Below are positions 18,059-27,035 of a DNA stretch of 64,000 nucleotides, one piece after another (the stretch's first letter is position 1; the number at the start of each line of letters is the position of its first letter). Both the position numbers and the translations under genes were made by a program. The notes under the pieces were generated by a model, which saw only the letters and a list, made by a program, of their open reading frames with translations, was not told the origin of the DNA and did not search any database. Location: assembly GCF_003957295.1 (NCBI RefSeq), contig NZ_RQPJ01000008.1:1-64000 (forward strand), written 5' to 3'. This DNA comes from Arenibacter aquaticus. Its GTDB lineage: Bacteria > Bacteroidota > Bacteroidia > Flavobacteriales > Flavobacteriaceae.

Positions 18059-18397
18059 TTATTGGACGTTTTGGAAATAATCTTCCATTCTTTCCCTCAT
18101 AAGTTCTTCGTCCTGTAGGGCATCCCAACCAATGATAGAAATGATCCAAATGAAAAATATTATGACGAGTATGTTTAGGACAATGCCAATAATGGATAAG
18201 GTTTTTCCTAGCTTAACATTGTTGTATCCCTCATAATTACTGGGGTTCACGGCATATAGATTAGTGGCTTTATTGGCTAAAATAAGGCCTACAATTCCAA
18301 AAATAAGTCCAATTATCCCATAGCAGCAACAGGTGACAATAGAAATAATTCCGAAAACTAAAATAAGGGTTGCATTGGGTAGTTTTTGTTGTTCCAT
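18059..18397 (-). CDS. CCC-motif / DUF4190-like small membrane protein
   Basis: A 112-residue protein with two long hydrophobic segments flanking a polar loop (KATNLYAVNPSNYEGYNNVK). The first helix contains three consecutive cysteines (23-25, IVTCCCYGIIG), the hallmark of the Bacteroidota 'CCC motif' membrane proteins; the layout resembles CD225 and DUF4190. The tail is acidic. Nine bases separate it from the upstream DUF2752 gene, so the set is probably an operon. Confidence 0.8.
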   Translation of the reverse strand: MEQQKLPNATLILVFGIISIVTCCCYGIIGLIFGIVGLILANKATNLYAVNPSNYEGYNNVKLGKTLSIIGIVLNILVIIFFIWIISIIGWDALQDEELMRERMEDYFQNVQ

Positions 18398-18406
18398 ATC
18401 AGTATT

Positions 18407-18709
18407 TTAATGAATTAGATGAATCATTTTATATATATAGCTCACAATGATGATTCCTACGTTGAGGTAGAGAAGATAAAGTTTGATCTTAAAGGCATTT
18501 TTTATATTGAAAAAAAATGATGTTCCAACAAAACCAACTAATAAAAGTAAGGTGTATATGGCAGGATATATTTTTAGGGCATCATAGAAATTTCCGTCCA
18601 AAAGATAGGATACGGAACGTTGTATGCCACACCCTGGGCACTCTATGCCAAAAATCCGCTTGTTCATACAAGGGAGCATATAGTTTTCCAGTTCCAAAAG
18701 AAGTGCCAT
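18407..18709 (-). CDS. DUF2752 membrane protein (second, short form)
   Basis: A 100-residue protein with the DUF2752 core CMNKRIFGIECPGCGIQRS (C14, C24, C27) at its N-terminus and two membrane helices after it. It is 38 residues shorter than the copy at 17331 because it lacks the N-terminal helix. First gene of the minus-strand set DUF2752, CCC, CD225, DUF2752. Confidence 0.82.
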   Translation of the reverse strand: MALLLELENYMLPCMNKRIFGIECPGCGIQRSVSYLLDGNFYDALKIYPAIYTLLLLVGFVGTSFFFNIKNAFKIKLYLLYLNVGIIIVSYIYKMIHLIH

Positions 18710-18768
18710 CGGGATTAATTAAAGTGCTAATATAATTCTTTACCGAAAAATACTATTATTTTTGGGCA

Positions 18769-18960
18769 ATGAAAACAAAACGAACCTTTTATTTGGTGCT
18801 CATAGTAGTGGGAGTGGTCATTGCTAGCTTGGGGGAGAAATATATGCAGGAAGAGTATGCACTGAGTATAGGTTTTGCCCTGATGATGTTGGGATTGTAT
18901 AAAACTACCCAATTGTGGAGTAATGATAAATTGGAGGATAAGGAAAAAGAGGATAACTAA
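18769..18960 (+). CDS. Small two-helix membrane protein, unknown
   Basis: A 63-residue protein with two hydrophobic helices (about 7-22 and 32-45) and a charged tail (NDKLEDKEKEDN). No family recognised. Its stop overlaps the start of the Smr gene (TAATG), which implies translational coupling and makes it a real gene. A TATTTTTG element lies at 18757-18764, just before its ATG, without a matching -33 TTG. Confidence 0.65.
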   Translation: MKTKRTFYLVLIVVGVVIASLGEKYMQEEYALSIGFALMMLGLYKTTQLWSNDKLEDKEKEDN

Positions 18961-19508
18961 TGAGCTTTAAGGTTGGGGATCAAGTTGAAGTCTTGGATGA
19001 TACTACCCAAGGTGTTGTGGTAAAAGTTGACGGTAAGAAAATTACCGTTGAAACTACCGAAGGTTTTCTGTTACATTTTGTGGCTTCTGAATTATTAAAA
19101 ATTGGCGGGTCTAGCCATATAAAAGTTTCCAATTATGAAGTAGCCCAAATAAAGGCCGAAAAGGAAATCCCAAAAAATAGACATAGCAAAAAATTACGGC
19201 CCAAAGAGCGCAATGCCCCAAAGATGGAAGTGGATCTGCACATCAATAAACTAACACCGTCCACCAAGGGCATGAGTAATTATGAAATGCTAAATATACA
19301 ATTGGATACAGCCAAAAGGCAATTGGATTTTGCAATTCGCAAAAAGATACAAAAGGTAGTATTTATTCACGGAGTGGGGGAAGGGATACTAAAGGAGGAA
19401 TTGCAATACCTATTTAAACGATATGATAATATTAGGTATTATGACGCAGATTATCAGAAATACGGTATGGGCGCCACAGAGGTATACTTTTTTCAGAAAA
19501 CCCTGTAA
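18960..19508 (+). CDS. Smr-domain protein (MutS2-like C-terminal nuclease domain) with N-terminal beta domain
   Basis: A 182-residue protein. Residues 1-50 form a small beta-barrel-like domain (VGDQVEVLDDTTQGVVVKVD); 85-182 are a Smr domain with the motifs VDLHI (DLH, 92-94) and FIHGVGEGILKEEL (137-150). Smr domains nick DNA or cleave RNA, including collided-ribosome mRNAs in other organisms. It is not fused to MutS2 here. Translationally coupled to the small membrane protein upstream; its stop abuts the stop of the convergent lipoprotein gene. Confidence 0.85.
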   Translation: MSFKVGDQVEVLDDTTQGVVVKVDGKKITVETTEGFLLHFVASELLKIGGSSHIKVSNYEVAQIKAEKEIPKNRHSKKLRPKERNAPKMEVDLHINKLTPSTKGMSNYEMLNIQLDTAKRQLDFAIRKKIQKVVFIHGVGEGILKEELQYLFKRYDNIRYYDADYQKYGMGATEVYFFQKTL

Positions 19509-20018
19509 TTATTGAGTTGTGACCGTTCCAAAGTCGTTAATGCTTAAGTCCGTGATCCGCTGATCATTGGAGTTGTTGATCAAGGTAATCTCGCTTAGTC
19601 GTATGCTGTGTTCATAGGAGGTAACATCATCTTCCACTTTTTGGACCGTGGTAATAAGCACATACCCGCTAGTAGCCTCAATCTCTTCTATTACCGTTGG
19701 GTCTGTTACCGGAATTGTGTCGCAAAAATAGTTCTCACTAACATCATCGGAAAAGATACGATAGGTAATTTTGGTATTACTGGATAAGGCATATGATACC
19801 TCACCATCGGAAGCCTCATTTTTTAGCGCACCACTTTCAAGGGTAAGTATTAATGCCTCACTGCCTACGAGCTTAAAAAATAAGGTTGTGCCAGTGGTAA
19901 CGCTACTGCCACAATATTGAATATCGCTATCGTCAAAATTGATTGTTTCAATTTGCAAGTCACCATCATCGCAGGAAAAGAGCGCTAGGGATAAAAGGAA
20001 AATCAATGCATTTTTCAT
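19509..20018 (-). CDS. Putative lipoprotein, unknown
   Basis: A 169-residue protein with a lipoprotein signal peptide (lipobox ALFSC, cysteine 16) and a beta-rich acidic body that includes two further cysteines (YCGSS, YFCDT). I do not recognise the family. Stop codons of this gene and the Smr gene touch without overlap. Confidence 0.65.
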   Translation of the reverse strand: MKNALIFLLSLALFSCDDGDLQIETINFDDSDIQYCGSSVTTGTTLFFKLVGSEALILTLESGALKNEASDGEVSYALSSNTKITYRIFSDDVSENYFCDTIPVTDPTVIEEIEATSGYVLITTVQKVEDDVTSYEHSIRLSEITLINNSNDQRITDLSINDFGTVTTQ

Positions 20019-20074
20019 GCTTCAAATTTAATTGAAATATAGTTTATAAACCTAGAGGTTTGCTCTCAATTTGC

Positions 20075-20104
20075 TTGAAATTAACTTTATTTCAAGTATT
20101 TTTG
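20075..20104 (+). promoter_or_regulatory. Bacteroidota-type promoter of the cysteine desulfurase gene
   Basis: TTG at 20075-20077, exactly 19 bases, then TATTTTTG at 20097-20104: a full match to the consensus TTG-N19-TAnnTTTG. Transcription would start near 20111, leaving a leader of about 40 bases. Confidence 0.75.
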
Positions 20105-20151
20105 CACAACCTTAAGGTAAGGTAAATGATTCTTAATCTATTTAAATTGCA

Positions 20152-21300
20152 ATGGAAAAGGTTTATTTGGATAGTGCTGCCACCACACAGCTCAGACCAG
20201 AGGTAATATCTAGAATGCAGGAGGCGCTGACCCAATGTTATGGGAACCCTTCCTCTACGCATAGTTTCGGGAGGTCGGCCAAAACGGCCATAGAGAAGAC
20301 CCGGAAAACCATTGCAAAATATCTAAATGCCCACCCTTCAGAGATTATTTTTACCTCCGGAGGTACCGAGGCTGATAATATGATCCTTAGGTGCGCTGTT
20401 AGGGACTTGGAAGTTACCACCTTAATAACTTCCAAAATAGAACATCATGCCGTATTGCATACAGCGGAGGCTTTGGAGAAGGAATATGGAGTAAACTTGC
20501 TCTATGTGGATTTGGATGAATTTGGGAACCCGGATCTAGGACATTTAAAGTCACTACTGCAAAGGGATAATACCAAGAAATTGGTGAGTTTGATGCACGT
20601 GAACAATGAAATTGGCAATATTGTCAATATAAATGCCATTGGTGATCTCTGCGAGGAACACCGTGCGTTGTTCCACTCTGATAGCGTGCAGTCTATTGGG
20701 CATTTTGCTTGGGACGTACAGAAAACGAAAGTCCATTTTCTTACGGCTGCCGCCCATAAATTTCACGGTCCCAAGGGTATTGGGTTTGCTTTTATTAAAA
20801 GAAATGTAGGTCTAAGACCACTTTTGGTAGGCGGTGCCCAAGAACGGGGCTTTAGGGCTGGTACGGAACCTTTTCATAATATCGTAGGGTTAGAGACCGC
20901 CTTTGTGTTGGCCTATGATAAGTTGGAAGAGGAGATGGCATATGTTACCGAGTTAAAGCGATATTTTATAGAAAAAATCAGCAAGGAAATTCCCGGGGTA
21001 GCCTTTAATGGCCTTTCTGGAGAAATGGTGAAAGGTACATATACCTTGGTAAATGTTCGCTTACCCTTTGATGCAGAAAAGGCCATGATGTTATTGTTTC
21101 ATTTAGACCTAAAAGGCATTGCATGTTCCAAAGGAAGTGCTTGCCAGTCCGGTAGTGATATTGGGTCCCATGTGCTCAGTCAAATTCTTTCTGAAGAGGA
21201 AATGGAGAAACCCTCATTGCGGTTCTCATTTTCCAAGTTTAACACCAAAGAAGAATTGGATTATGTTATTGGGGTTTTAAAAGATTTTGGAAGCCATTAG
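20152..21300 (+). CDS. Cysteine desulfurase (NifS/IscS family)
   Basis: A 382-residue PLP enzyme that removes sulfur from cysteine for Fe-S cluster, thiamine or tRNA thiolation pathways. Visible features: N-terminal VYLDSAATT, TSGGTEADN, the PLP lysine K203 in AAHKFHGPKG, RAGTEPFHNI, and the catalytic cysteine C331 in GSACQSGS on a short loop like that of group II/NifS-like members. No scaffold or SUF gene is adjacent, so its specific pathway is open. The last four bases overlap the convergent gene. Confidence 0.9.
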   Translation: MEKVYLDSAATTQLRPEVISRMQEALTQCYGNPSSTHSFGRSAKTAIEKTRKTIAKYLNAHPSEIIFTSGGTEADNMILRCAVRDLEVTTLITSKIEHHAVLHTAEALEKEYGVNLLYVDLDEFGNPDLGHLKSLLQRDNTKKLVSLMHVNNEIGNIVNINAIGDLCEEHRALFHSDSVQSIGHFAWDVQKTKVHFLTAAAHKFHGPKGIGFAFIKRNVGLRPLLVGGAQERGFRAGTEPFHNIVGLETAFVLAYDKLEEEMAYVTELKRYFIEKISKEIPGVAFNGLSGEMVKGTYTLVNVRLPFDAEKAMMLLFHLDLKGIACSKGSACQSGSDIGSHVLSQILSEEEMEKPSLRFSFSKFNTKEELDYVIGVLKDFGSH

Positions 21301-21950
21301 CTTTTTTTGCGGTCGCGTGGTCGTTCCCGGTCATACGGGAATTTTCTAGAAGCCAGTTTCATCATTAGTTCAATGAGGTCGTTTGTGTTTTTACCGGATT
21401 TTTTGTTAATACGTTTTTCGTATTTCCATAAAAGTTTTCCAGTGGCCCCATCACTAATCTTTACACCTATACGCCCGTAATTGGCATCCCCGTTAATATA
21501 ATCCAACAAGCTGAATTCTGTTGGAACCCCTTTGGACAAAAGGACGTTTAAATCGAGCGTGCCACTGATAAGGCCATCTACCCCCAAAATATTGCACAGC
21601 TCCTTAACACTGTGGACGTCAATATTTTCATAGGTAATATTGTTCTTTTGTAGAATAGCGTTGGTGTTTTTGATATTCTGAAATTCAACTGAAAACTTCT
21701 TTTTCTTCTTCCTTTTGGAAAAATAGGTTTCCAATGCATCTTGTACGGCATAACCTTCTTTTTTTTCCAATCCCCTTAATTCCATATCGGGGATATTATC
21801 CTTTAATTCCAAATTTGTCAAAAACGGGATAATCGCTAAGTTCTGGTGTTCACGGCTCAATTCATCAAATTTATCGCTCTCATAAATGTTTTTTTGAGCC
21901 GATGCGGCAACAGATAGAAAGGTAAAAATGATTATAACTATATTCTTCAT
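21297..21950 (-). CDS. Secreted protein with CsgG/TolB-N-like fold, unknown
   Basis: From ATG 21950 the product is 217 residues with a signal peptide (FLSVAASAQ); the frame continues 13 codons upstream without a better start. The body has features of the CsgG/GNA1162/TolB-N type alpha-beta fold: LAIIPFLTN, a Lys-rich YFSKRKKKKKFSVEF, ELCNILGVDGLISGTLDL and DGATGKLLWKYEKR. Such domains sit in periplasmic or outer-membrane-associated proteins. The tail is basic (RERPRDRKKS). The fold call is tentative. Confidence 0.6.
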   Translation of the reverse strand: MKNIVIIIFTFLSVAASAQKNIYESDKFDELSREHQNLAIIPFLTNLELKDNIPDMELRGLEKKEGYAVQDALETYFSKRKKKKKFSVEFQNIKNTNAILQKNNITYENIDVHSVKELCNILGVDGLISGTLDLNVLLSKGVPTEFSLLDYINGDANYGRIGVKISDGATGKLLWKYEKRINKKSGKNTNDLIELMMKLASRKFPYDRERPRDRKKS

Positions 21951-22051
21951 TAATTGTTGTTTATTTTTTTTGGTGTCCAATTTATTCAAAATCCCATTGA
22001 TATCTTCATCATATAAGGTTGGCCAAATATTAATAGTTGTTTGTCTTGTCC

Positions 22052-24520
22052 TTAAAACCGCATTTCTATTTTAACATTTAAAATTCTACCGGTCATGAAA
22101 TTGGGCACGGCAAACTGTTGATTGTTTACCAGGTCCCTGACCCATGTATTGGTAATGGAATTCTGATTGTTGAACAAATTATAAATCTCAAACCCCCCGT
22201 TTAATTCTTTAAAAAGACGTAAAAACGAGTTGTTGTCATATTGTTTGTTTGCTCCGACAAAAATATATGAAATTCCTAAATCTGCACGTTTATAATCCCT
22301 TAATCTGTTCTGATATTCATAGGGACTGGCATAACTGGGGGATCCTCCGGGCAAACCGGTATTATATGTTAGGTTGAGGTACATTTTAACATCAGGTACT
22401 TCTGGCATATAATCCTGGAATAGGATCCCCATCTTTAAACGTTGGTCTGTAGGCCTGGAAATATAGCCTCGGTTGTCTATGTTTTCCTCTGTTTTTAGGT
22501 ATCCTAAACTAAACCAGGATTCCGTGCCGGGAACAAAAGCACCGTTTAATCTAAGTTCAGCGCCATATACGTAAGCACTGGCATTGTTCTGGGCTGCATA
22601 CCGTATACGCACATCTTCCAAGGTGTAGGGGTTTACGTTTTGGAGGTTTTTATAATAGGTTTCGCCCAGAAGGGTGAAGGGCCTTTGCCATAATTTAAAA
22701 CCATATTGGGTGCCCATTACAATTTGAAGAGACTTTTGGGCCTCCACTTCAGGATGGACCACACCATCACTATCCCTTAGTTCCCTATAGAAGGGAGGTT
22801 GCTGGTATACCCCTCCAGAAATACGGAACAATATGTCCTTTTCCCAATTGGGTTTCATTGAAAATTGTCCTCTTGGGCTAATTATAGTATGGGATATACG
22901 TTCTATATCTATTCCATCTACCACCCAATGGCTAACTCTAGAACCTAAATTGAAATAGAGGCTATGCCCCAACCATTGGCCACGTCTACTATATTGCACA
23001 AAGCTGGATAATTTATTGGTCTGTACGTTATTTTGGGCCGTAATACCTTCTATAGGTAAAACAGGGGCTTCATAAGCCGTTGCCGGTTCATTGCGGTCGT
23101 ATCCAGAACCTGGAGGGCGCAGCGTAAAGCCTAAGGAGTCTATAAACTCGGATTCCCTAATATGGTCACGTATATCGGTATGTTCATATTTTAATCCCCA
23201 ATCCAATGCATTGTCATTTTTGGAATACCGTCCTTTGTGTTCAATATTAAAAATTTTGGCATCCAAAATATTTCTTGCCCTATTGAATTGAGTGGCCAAG
23301 CCATTGATGGTAGTGGGAGTAAGAGGATTGTCACTATCAGTTTCTGGATTTAGATCCTCCAGTTTGTATTGTGCAATTATGTCGGAATACTCTTGTTCCT
23401 TATTGTAATATAAGCTCGAAATGAGCTTTAGATTGGTATGCTCGTTAATTTGATAATCAGCTTTGAGGGAGTTAAGGGCAGTGGTGTAGCGGTCTTTTTC
23501 CTGTCCGGCGTAATAAACGGTTAGAGTTTTAATATCTGTCAGTGTCCCAAATTTGGTTTGTCTGGAAAAAGGCTCGTTTCTGTAATTGTTTACAGACAGG
23601 TTGCCTAGATAGCTTACCTTCAATTTTGGGGAAAGTACCAAGGTGCTAAATTGTTGGATGTCAAAAAACAACGGATTGTAGTTGCCCTTGGTGTTTTGGC
23701 TGTTTACCAAGGCGCTGTTGTCCCTGGATCTTATACTGGTTATGGAGGCTAATTTTTTGTTTTTGGACACCCCTTCCAGTGTAAAGGCTGTTCCTAATAA
23801 GGAAGCCTTTACTTTTATCCCGAAAGATACGGGGGTCTTATATGTAATATCCAAAACCGAGGAAAGTTTGTCTCCATATTTGGCTTGGAAGCCCCCTGCA
23901 GAAAACTTTAGGTTTTCTACCATATCACTGTTTATGAAACTAAGACCCTCTTGTTGACCGGATCGAATAAGGAAGGGGCGGTAAATCTCAATACCGTTGG
24001 CATAAACCAAATTTTCATCAAAATTACCACCACGGACCATATACTGGGTACTTAATTCATTGTTGGAGGTAACACCTGGTAATAGCTTAAGGATATTCTC
24101 GATTCCTGCATTGGCACCAGGGATGTTCCGCACTGTTTTTGGTGATATGGTGGTAATTCCCTCTGCCCTTCTATTTCCCGAAGGGGTTACTACCACTTCG
24201 GCAATGGTAAATACCTTTGTTTTTAAAACCGGATTAAATTCGTAATGCTCATTTGTATTGAGGATGAGGTTTTCCAAAATCAACTTTTGGTTACCTAAAT
24301 GGGAGAAGGTGATGTTGGTTTCCTTGTCTGCCGTTATTTCCAATAAGTAAAAGCCCTGTTCATTAGAGAATGTCCCCGTGCTTCCACTGCTAATGTTCAC
24401 TTGGGGGATGGGAATTTGGTTTTCATCAAAAATAACCCCGGTTATCGTCGCCGTTTGCCCTTGAAGCACGGATGAAGACCAGGAAATAACGACAAGAAAT
24501 AATAGTTCAAAGGTTTTCAA
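22052..24520 (-). CDS. TonB-dependent receptor with carboxypeptidase-like N-terminal domain
   Basis: An 822-residue outer-membrane receptor. Signal peptide to about residue 21; CarboxypepD_reg-like beta domain about 22-105 (ITGVIFDENQIPIPQVNIS); plug domain about 115-225 (KTVRNIPGANAGIENILKLL, VRGGNFDENLVYANGIEIY); barrel to the C-terminal phenylalanine. It starts with TTG 24520, four bases after the peptidase stop; no ATG is available before the signal peptide. No SusD partner is adjacent, so uptake of siderophores, cofactors or small oligomers is as likely as polysaccharide. Probably co-transcribed with the M23 peptidase gene. Confidence 0.9.
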   Translation of the reverse strand: MKTFELLFLVVISWSSSVLQGQTATITGVIFDENQIPIPQVNISSGSTGTFSNEQGFYLLEITADKETNITFSHLGNQKLILENLILNTNEHYEFNPVLKTKVFTIAEVVVTPSGNRRAEGITTISPKTVRNIPGANAGIENILKLLPGVTSNNELSTQYMVRGGNFDENLVYANGIEIYRPFLIRSGQQEGLSFINSDMVENLKFSAGGFQAKYGDKLSSVLDITYKTPVSFGIKVKASLLGTAFTLEGVSKNKKLASITSIRSRDNSALVNSQNTKGNYNPLFFDIQQFSTLVLSPKLKVSYLGNLSVNNYRNEPFSRQTKFGTLTDIKTLTVYYAGQEKDRYTTALNSLKADYQINEHTNLKLISSLYYNKEQEYSDIIAQYKLEDLNPETDSDNPLTPTTINGLATQFNRARNILDAKIFNIEHKGRYSKNDNALDWGLKYEHTDIRDHIRESEFIDSLGFTLRPPGSGYDRNEPATAYEAPVLPIEGITAQNNVQTNKLSSFVQYSRRGQWLGHSLYFNLGSRVSHWVVDGIDIERISHTIISPRGQFSMKPNWEKDILFRISGGVYQQPPFYRELRDSDGVVHPEVEAQKSLQIVMGTQYGFKLWQRPFTLLGETYYKNLQNVNPYTLEDVRIRYAAQNNASAYVYGAELRLNGAFVPGTESWFSLGYLKTEENIDNRGYISRPTDQRLKMGILFQDYMPEVPDVKMYLNLTYNTGLPGGSPSYASPYEYQNRLRDYKRADLGISYIFVGANKQYDNNSFLRLFKELNGGFEIYNLFNNQNSITNTWVRDLVNNQQFAVPNFMTGRILNVKIEMRF

Positions 24521-24524
24521 AGTT

Positions 24525-26213
24525 TTATTTTCTGTAAAACATACTCGTAAAAGTACTACTGTTACCTACATTGTCTGTAACAACAACCTTAAGTTCACAT
24601 TGTTTTTTATCCAATATAAGATCGTCAAAATTATAGGTAATGGTATTGGTTTTTGGTTCGTACTCTAGAAGAATCCATTCTCCATTGAGCGTGGCATTGT
24701 AGGTGTTTATGCCGCTAAGGTCGTCACTGATCCTAAGGCTTAAATAGCTATAGTTGGTAAGCCATTGTTTATTTTTAAAATTTTTGGGACTTATCTTTGG
24801 GGCAATGGTATCCTTGGCCAAGGTATAGGTTCCCAGGTTCCTGGTTCTGGTAGAGAAGGTAGATCCCCTTTTATAGGTAGAGCTATAGCTTGGCGTCATA
24901 TCTTGGTTTAATCGGCCAATAAAAAGTTGTTTCTTTTCTTTTTCACTGTATTTGGACACATCAAAAGTAATGGTGAAATTTCTATGGGCAGGAACGGTAT
25001 TGTTGTGTATGGTTATGGTATCAGACCCATTTTTTAGATCCATATAGAAATTCTCGTAGAATGTATTGGCCGGAAAATACACTTTAGCGGCACCTAGGTC
25101 AAAATTATTTGGTTTTTTGGCAATGATATAGTTGTCGGTCTTCTCCTCAGATTTTGAAATTTTCACTTCCTGTCGCTTGCCTTCAACCGGGATGACCAGT
25201 TTGGTAAGGTTTCCCGCCAAATCGGTGATATGTATTTCTACCTTATAGGAGAGTCCTTCTGCTACTTCGATTTTTCCTTCATTGTAAATACTGCGGTATA
25301 TACTTAATAGGTTGCTCGGATCCTTAAAACATTTTTGGATTCTTTCCCTCTGCGTACTATAATGGGGGTAGTCTATCAAGGTATTTATATATCGACTTTC
25401 GGAAAAAGAAAAGGTTTCAAAATCATAATCGGTGTATGTTTTTCCATTTACTATTTGTTTTACCGAATATACGCCATTCTTGTTTGCGGCCAGATCCTGA
25501 CGGTCAAAAGTGTTGATGCCGAAGCCTATAGTACCTGCGGCCAAAACCTTATCGGCTAAAAAAGTACCATCACTTTGTCTGTGGTATCTGAGTTTTATTT
25601 TTTTTTCGCTCTGATTAACTTGGGCATCTTCAGATAAGGGGTAGGCATAGACATTGAGAAGGGTGGGGTCTGTAGCATCCCGGACTTCTATGCCGTGCAA
25701 TAGGGGATTGGTAGGCATTTCTGAGGCACTATTTCTAATTTCGAAATGAAGATGCGGCCCGGCAGATCCGCCAGTATTTCCGGTATAGGCAATGAGATCC
25801 CCTTTTTGTACCTTAATTTCAGAGTAATCCAGGAACATTTCAACCTCGTAGGATTGCTTTTGATATTGTACTTTTTTTACATACTCCTCAATTTTGGGAG
25901 AAAATTTTTGAAGATGCCCATATACAGAGCTAAAGCCGTTGGGGTGGGCTATGTACACAACTTTTCCGTAGCCCCATTCGGATACCTTTATCCGGGTGAT
26001 GGTACCATCGGCTATGGCATAGACAGGTAATCCCTGCCGCTGTTGGGTTTTGATATCTATACCGGCATGAAAATGATTGGAACGCAATTCACCAAATGTA
26101 CCCGATAGAATTATAGGGATATCTAAAGGGGGACGAAAAAAATCCTTGGGATACGGACCTTGCCCAAATAAGAGTGACGTAAATAAAAAAAGACCAGCTA
26201 GAATACCTTTCAT
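24525..26213 (-). CDS. Secreted M23 family metallopeptidase
   Basis: A 562-residue secreted protein. After a signal peptide, the LytM/M23 domain (about 35-165) has all zinc ligands: H49 and D53 in NHFHAGID, and HLHFE with H154/H156. M23 peptidases cut peptidoglycan cross-links or, if targeted elsewhere, other glycine-rich peptides. The remaining 390 residues are beta-rich, including Ig-like blocks (ITDLAGNLTKLVIPVEG, VTDNVGNSSTFT). A minus-strand promoter sits about 96 bases upstream. First gene of a two-gene unit with the TonB receptor. Confidence 0.9.
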   Translation of the reverse strand: MKGILAGLFLFTSLLFGQGPYPKDFFRPPLDIPIILSGTFGELRSNHFHAGIDIKTQQRQGLPVYAIADGTITRIKVSEWGYGKVVYIAHPNGFSSVYGHLQKFSPKIEEYVKKVQYQKQSYEVEMFLDYSEIKVQKGDLIAYTGNTGGSAGPHLHFEIRNSASEMPTNPLLHGIEVRDATDPTLLNVYAYPLSEDAQVNQSEKKIKLRYHRQSDGTFLADKVLAAGTIGFGINTFDRQDLAANKNGVYSVKQIVNGKTYTDYDFETFSFSESRYINTLIDYPHYSTQRERIQKCFKDPSNLLSIYRSIYNEGKIEVAEGLSYKVEIHITDLAGNLTKLVIPVEGKRQEVKISKSEEKTDNYIIAKKPNNFDLGAAKVYFPANTFYENFYMDLKNGSDTITIHNNTVPAHRNFTITFDVSKYSEKEKKQLFIGRLNQDMTPSYSSTYKRGSTFSTRTRNLGTYTLAKDTIAPKISPKNFKNKQWLTNYSYLSLRISDDLSGINTYNATLNGEWILLEYEPKTNTITYNFDDLILDKKQCELKVVVTDNVGNSSTFTSMFYRK

Positions 26214-26308
26214 AAAAAAAAATAATTGGTACGAATGTAATTAATACCGCTCTAATTGAAAAAAAAGAGGGTGTTATAAAAAATATAAAAGGATACAAAA
26301 TGTATTCC

Positions 26309-26336
26309 CAAATATAGGTCTGTAATATTACTTCAA
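26309..26336 (-). promoter_or_regulatory. Promoter of the M23 peptidase-TonB receptor unit
   Basis: Read on the minus strand: TTG (26336-26334), 17 bases, TATATTTG (26316-26309). This fits TTG-N17-23-TAnnTTTG, though at the short end. It predicts a leader of about 90 bases. Confidence 0.5.
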
Positions 26337-26354
26337 GAATAATTGAAAAAAGAA

Positions 26355-26385
26355 TTGCTAAGTATAGTGAGGTATGTTAACTTTG
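26355..26385 (+). promoter_or_regulatory. Promoter of the coiled-coil/zapA unit
   Basis: TTG at 26355-26357, 20 bases, then TAACTTTG at 26378-26385, matching the Bacteroidota consensus. The predicted transcription start near 26392 gives a leader of about 18 bases. It lies back to back with the minus-strand promoter 18 bases away. Confidence 0.7.
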
Positions 26386-26409
26386 TGTAAAATGCATTGA
26401 TATTTGCAA

Positions 26410-26700
26410 ATGAGTGAATTGGTAGATATTGTTGATTCTTTAGAAAATAAAATAAGTAAATTGTTGCATAAGTTAGAGCTTCTGCACAGTGCGAACATTA
26501 AATTGGAAGAGGAATTGGTTTCTGTAAGAAATGATCATGAAGCTACCAAAGCTTCTGTTAGTGAATGGCAGGAGAAATATAATTCATTGAAATTGGCAAA
26601 TTCTATGCTGGGCAGTGAAACAAATAAGACCGAAGCTAAGCTTAAGATAAACACATTAATAAGGGAGTTGGACCATTGTATAGCCCAACTATCGGAATAA
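26410..26700 (+). CDS. Coiled-coil protein encoded upstream of zapA
   Basis: Start ATG 26410 (a TTG two codons upstream is possible) gives 96 residues, nearly all predicted coiled coil: LVDIVDSLENKISKLLHKLE, then KLEEELVSVRNDHEATKASV. Size and position, 14 bases before zapA behind a shared promoter, suggest a division-associated partner in the manner of ZapB, but sequence identity to ZapB is not claimed. Confidence 0.75.
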   Translation: MSELVDIVDSLENKISKLLHKLELLHSANIKLEEELVSVRNDHEATKASVSEWQEKYNSLKLANSMLGSETNKTEAKLKINTLIRELDHCIAQLSE

Positions 26701-26714
26701 TGTAAAGTAGAAAT

Positions 26715-27011
26715 ATGGCAGACAAGCTCAAGATAAAACTTTCTATAGCAGATAGGGTTTACCCGCTAACCATAGATCCCGCTCAGGAGGAAGGCTTAAG
26801 AAAGGCAGCTAAGAACATTGAGCAGCTGGCAAAGAAATTTGAGCAGAATTATGCCGTTAGGGACAAACAGGATGTGCTGGCTATGTGTGCACTTCAGTTT
26901 GCCTCAAAAATAGAGCAAAAAGGAATAGACCAATCTGAAGGTGTGAAGGAAGCTGCAGAGCGACTCAAAGCGCTGAATATTTTGGTGAGTTCCAAGTTAG
27001 GTATTAAATAA
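26715..27011 (+). CDS. zapA: Cell division protein ZapA
   Basis: A 98-residue protein with the ZapA layout: N-terminal beta-hairpin domain (KLKIKLSIADRVYPLTI) followed by a long helix containing RDKQDVLAMCALQFASKI. ZapA bundles FtsZ filaments at the division ring. Second gene of the unit started at 26355; the 6S RNA lies just downstream, the same neighbour zapA has in gammaproteobacteria. Confidence 0.9.
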   Translation: MADKLKIKLSIADRVYPLTIDPAQEEGLRKAAKNIEQLAKKFEQNYAVRDKQDVLAMCALQFASKIEQKGIDQSEGVKEAAERLKALNILVSSKLGIK

Positions 27012-27035
27012 CGTTCTTTAAAATAAATATAGTTA

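Noticed and set aside
22052-24520. TonB receptor as a SusC of a polysaccharide locus
   Set aside because: It is shorter than typical SusC proteins and has no adjacent SusD-type lipoprotein.
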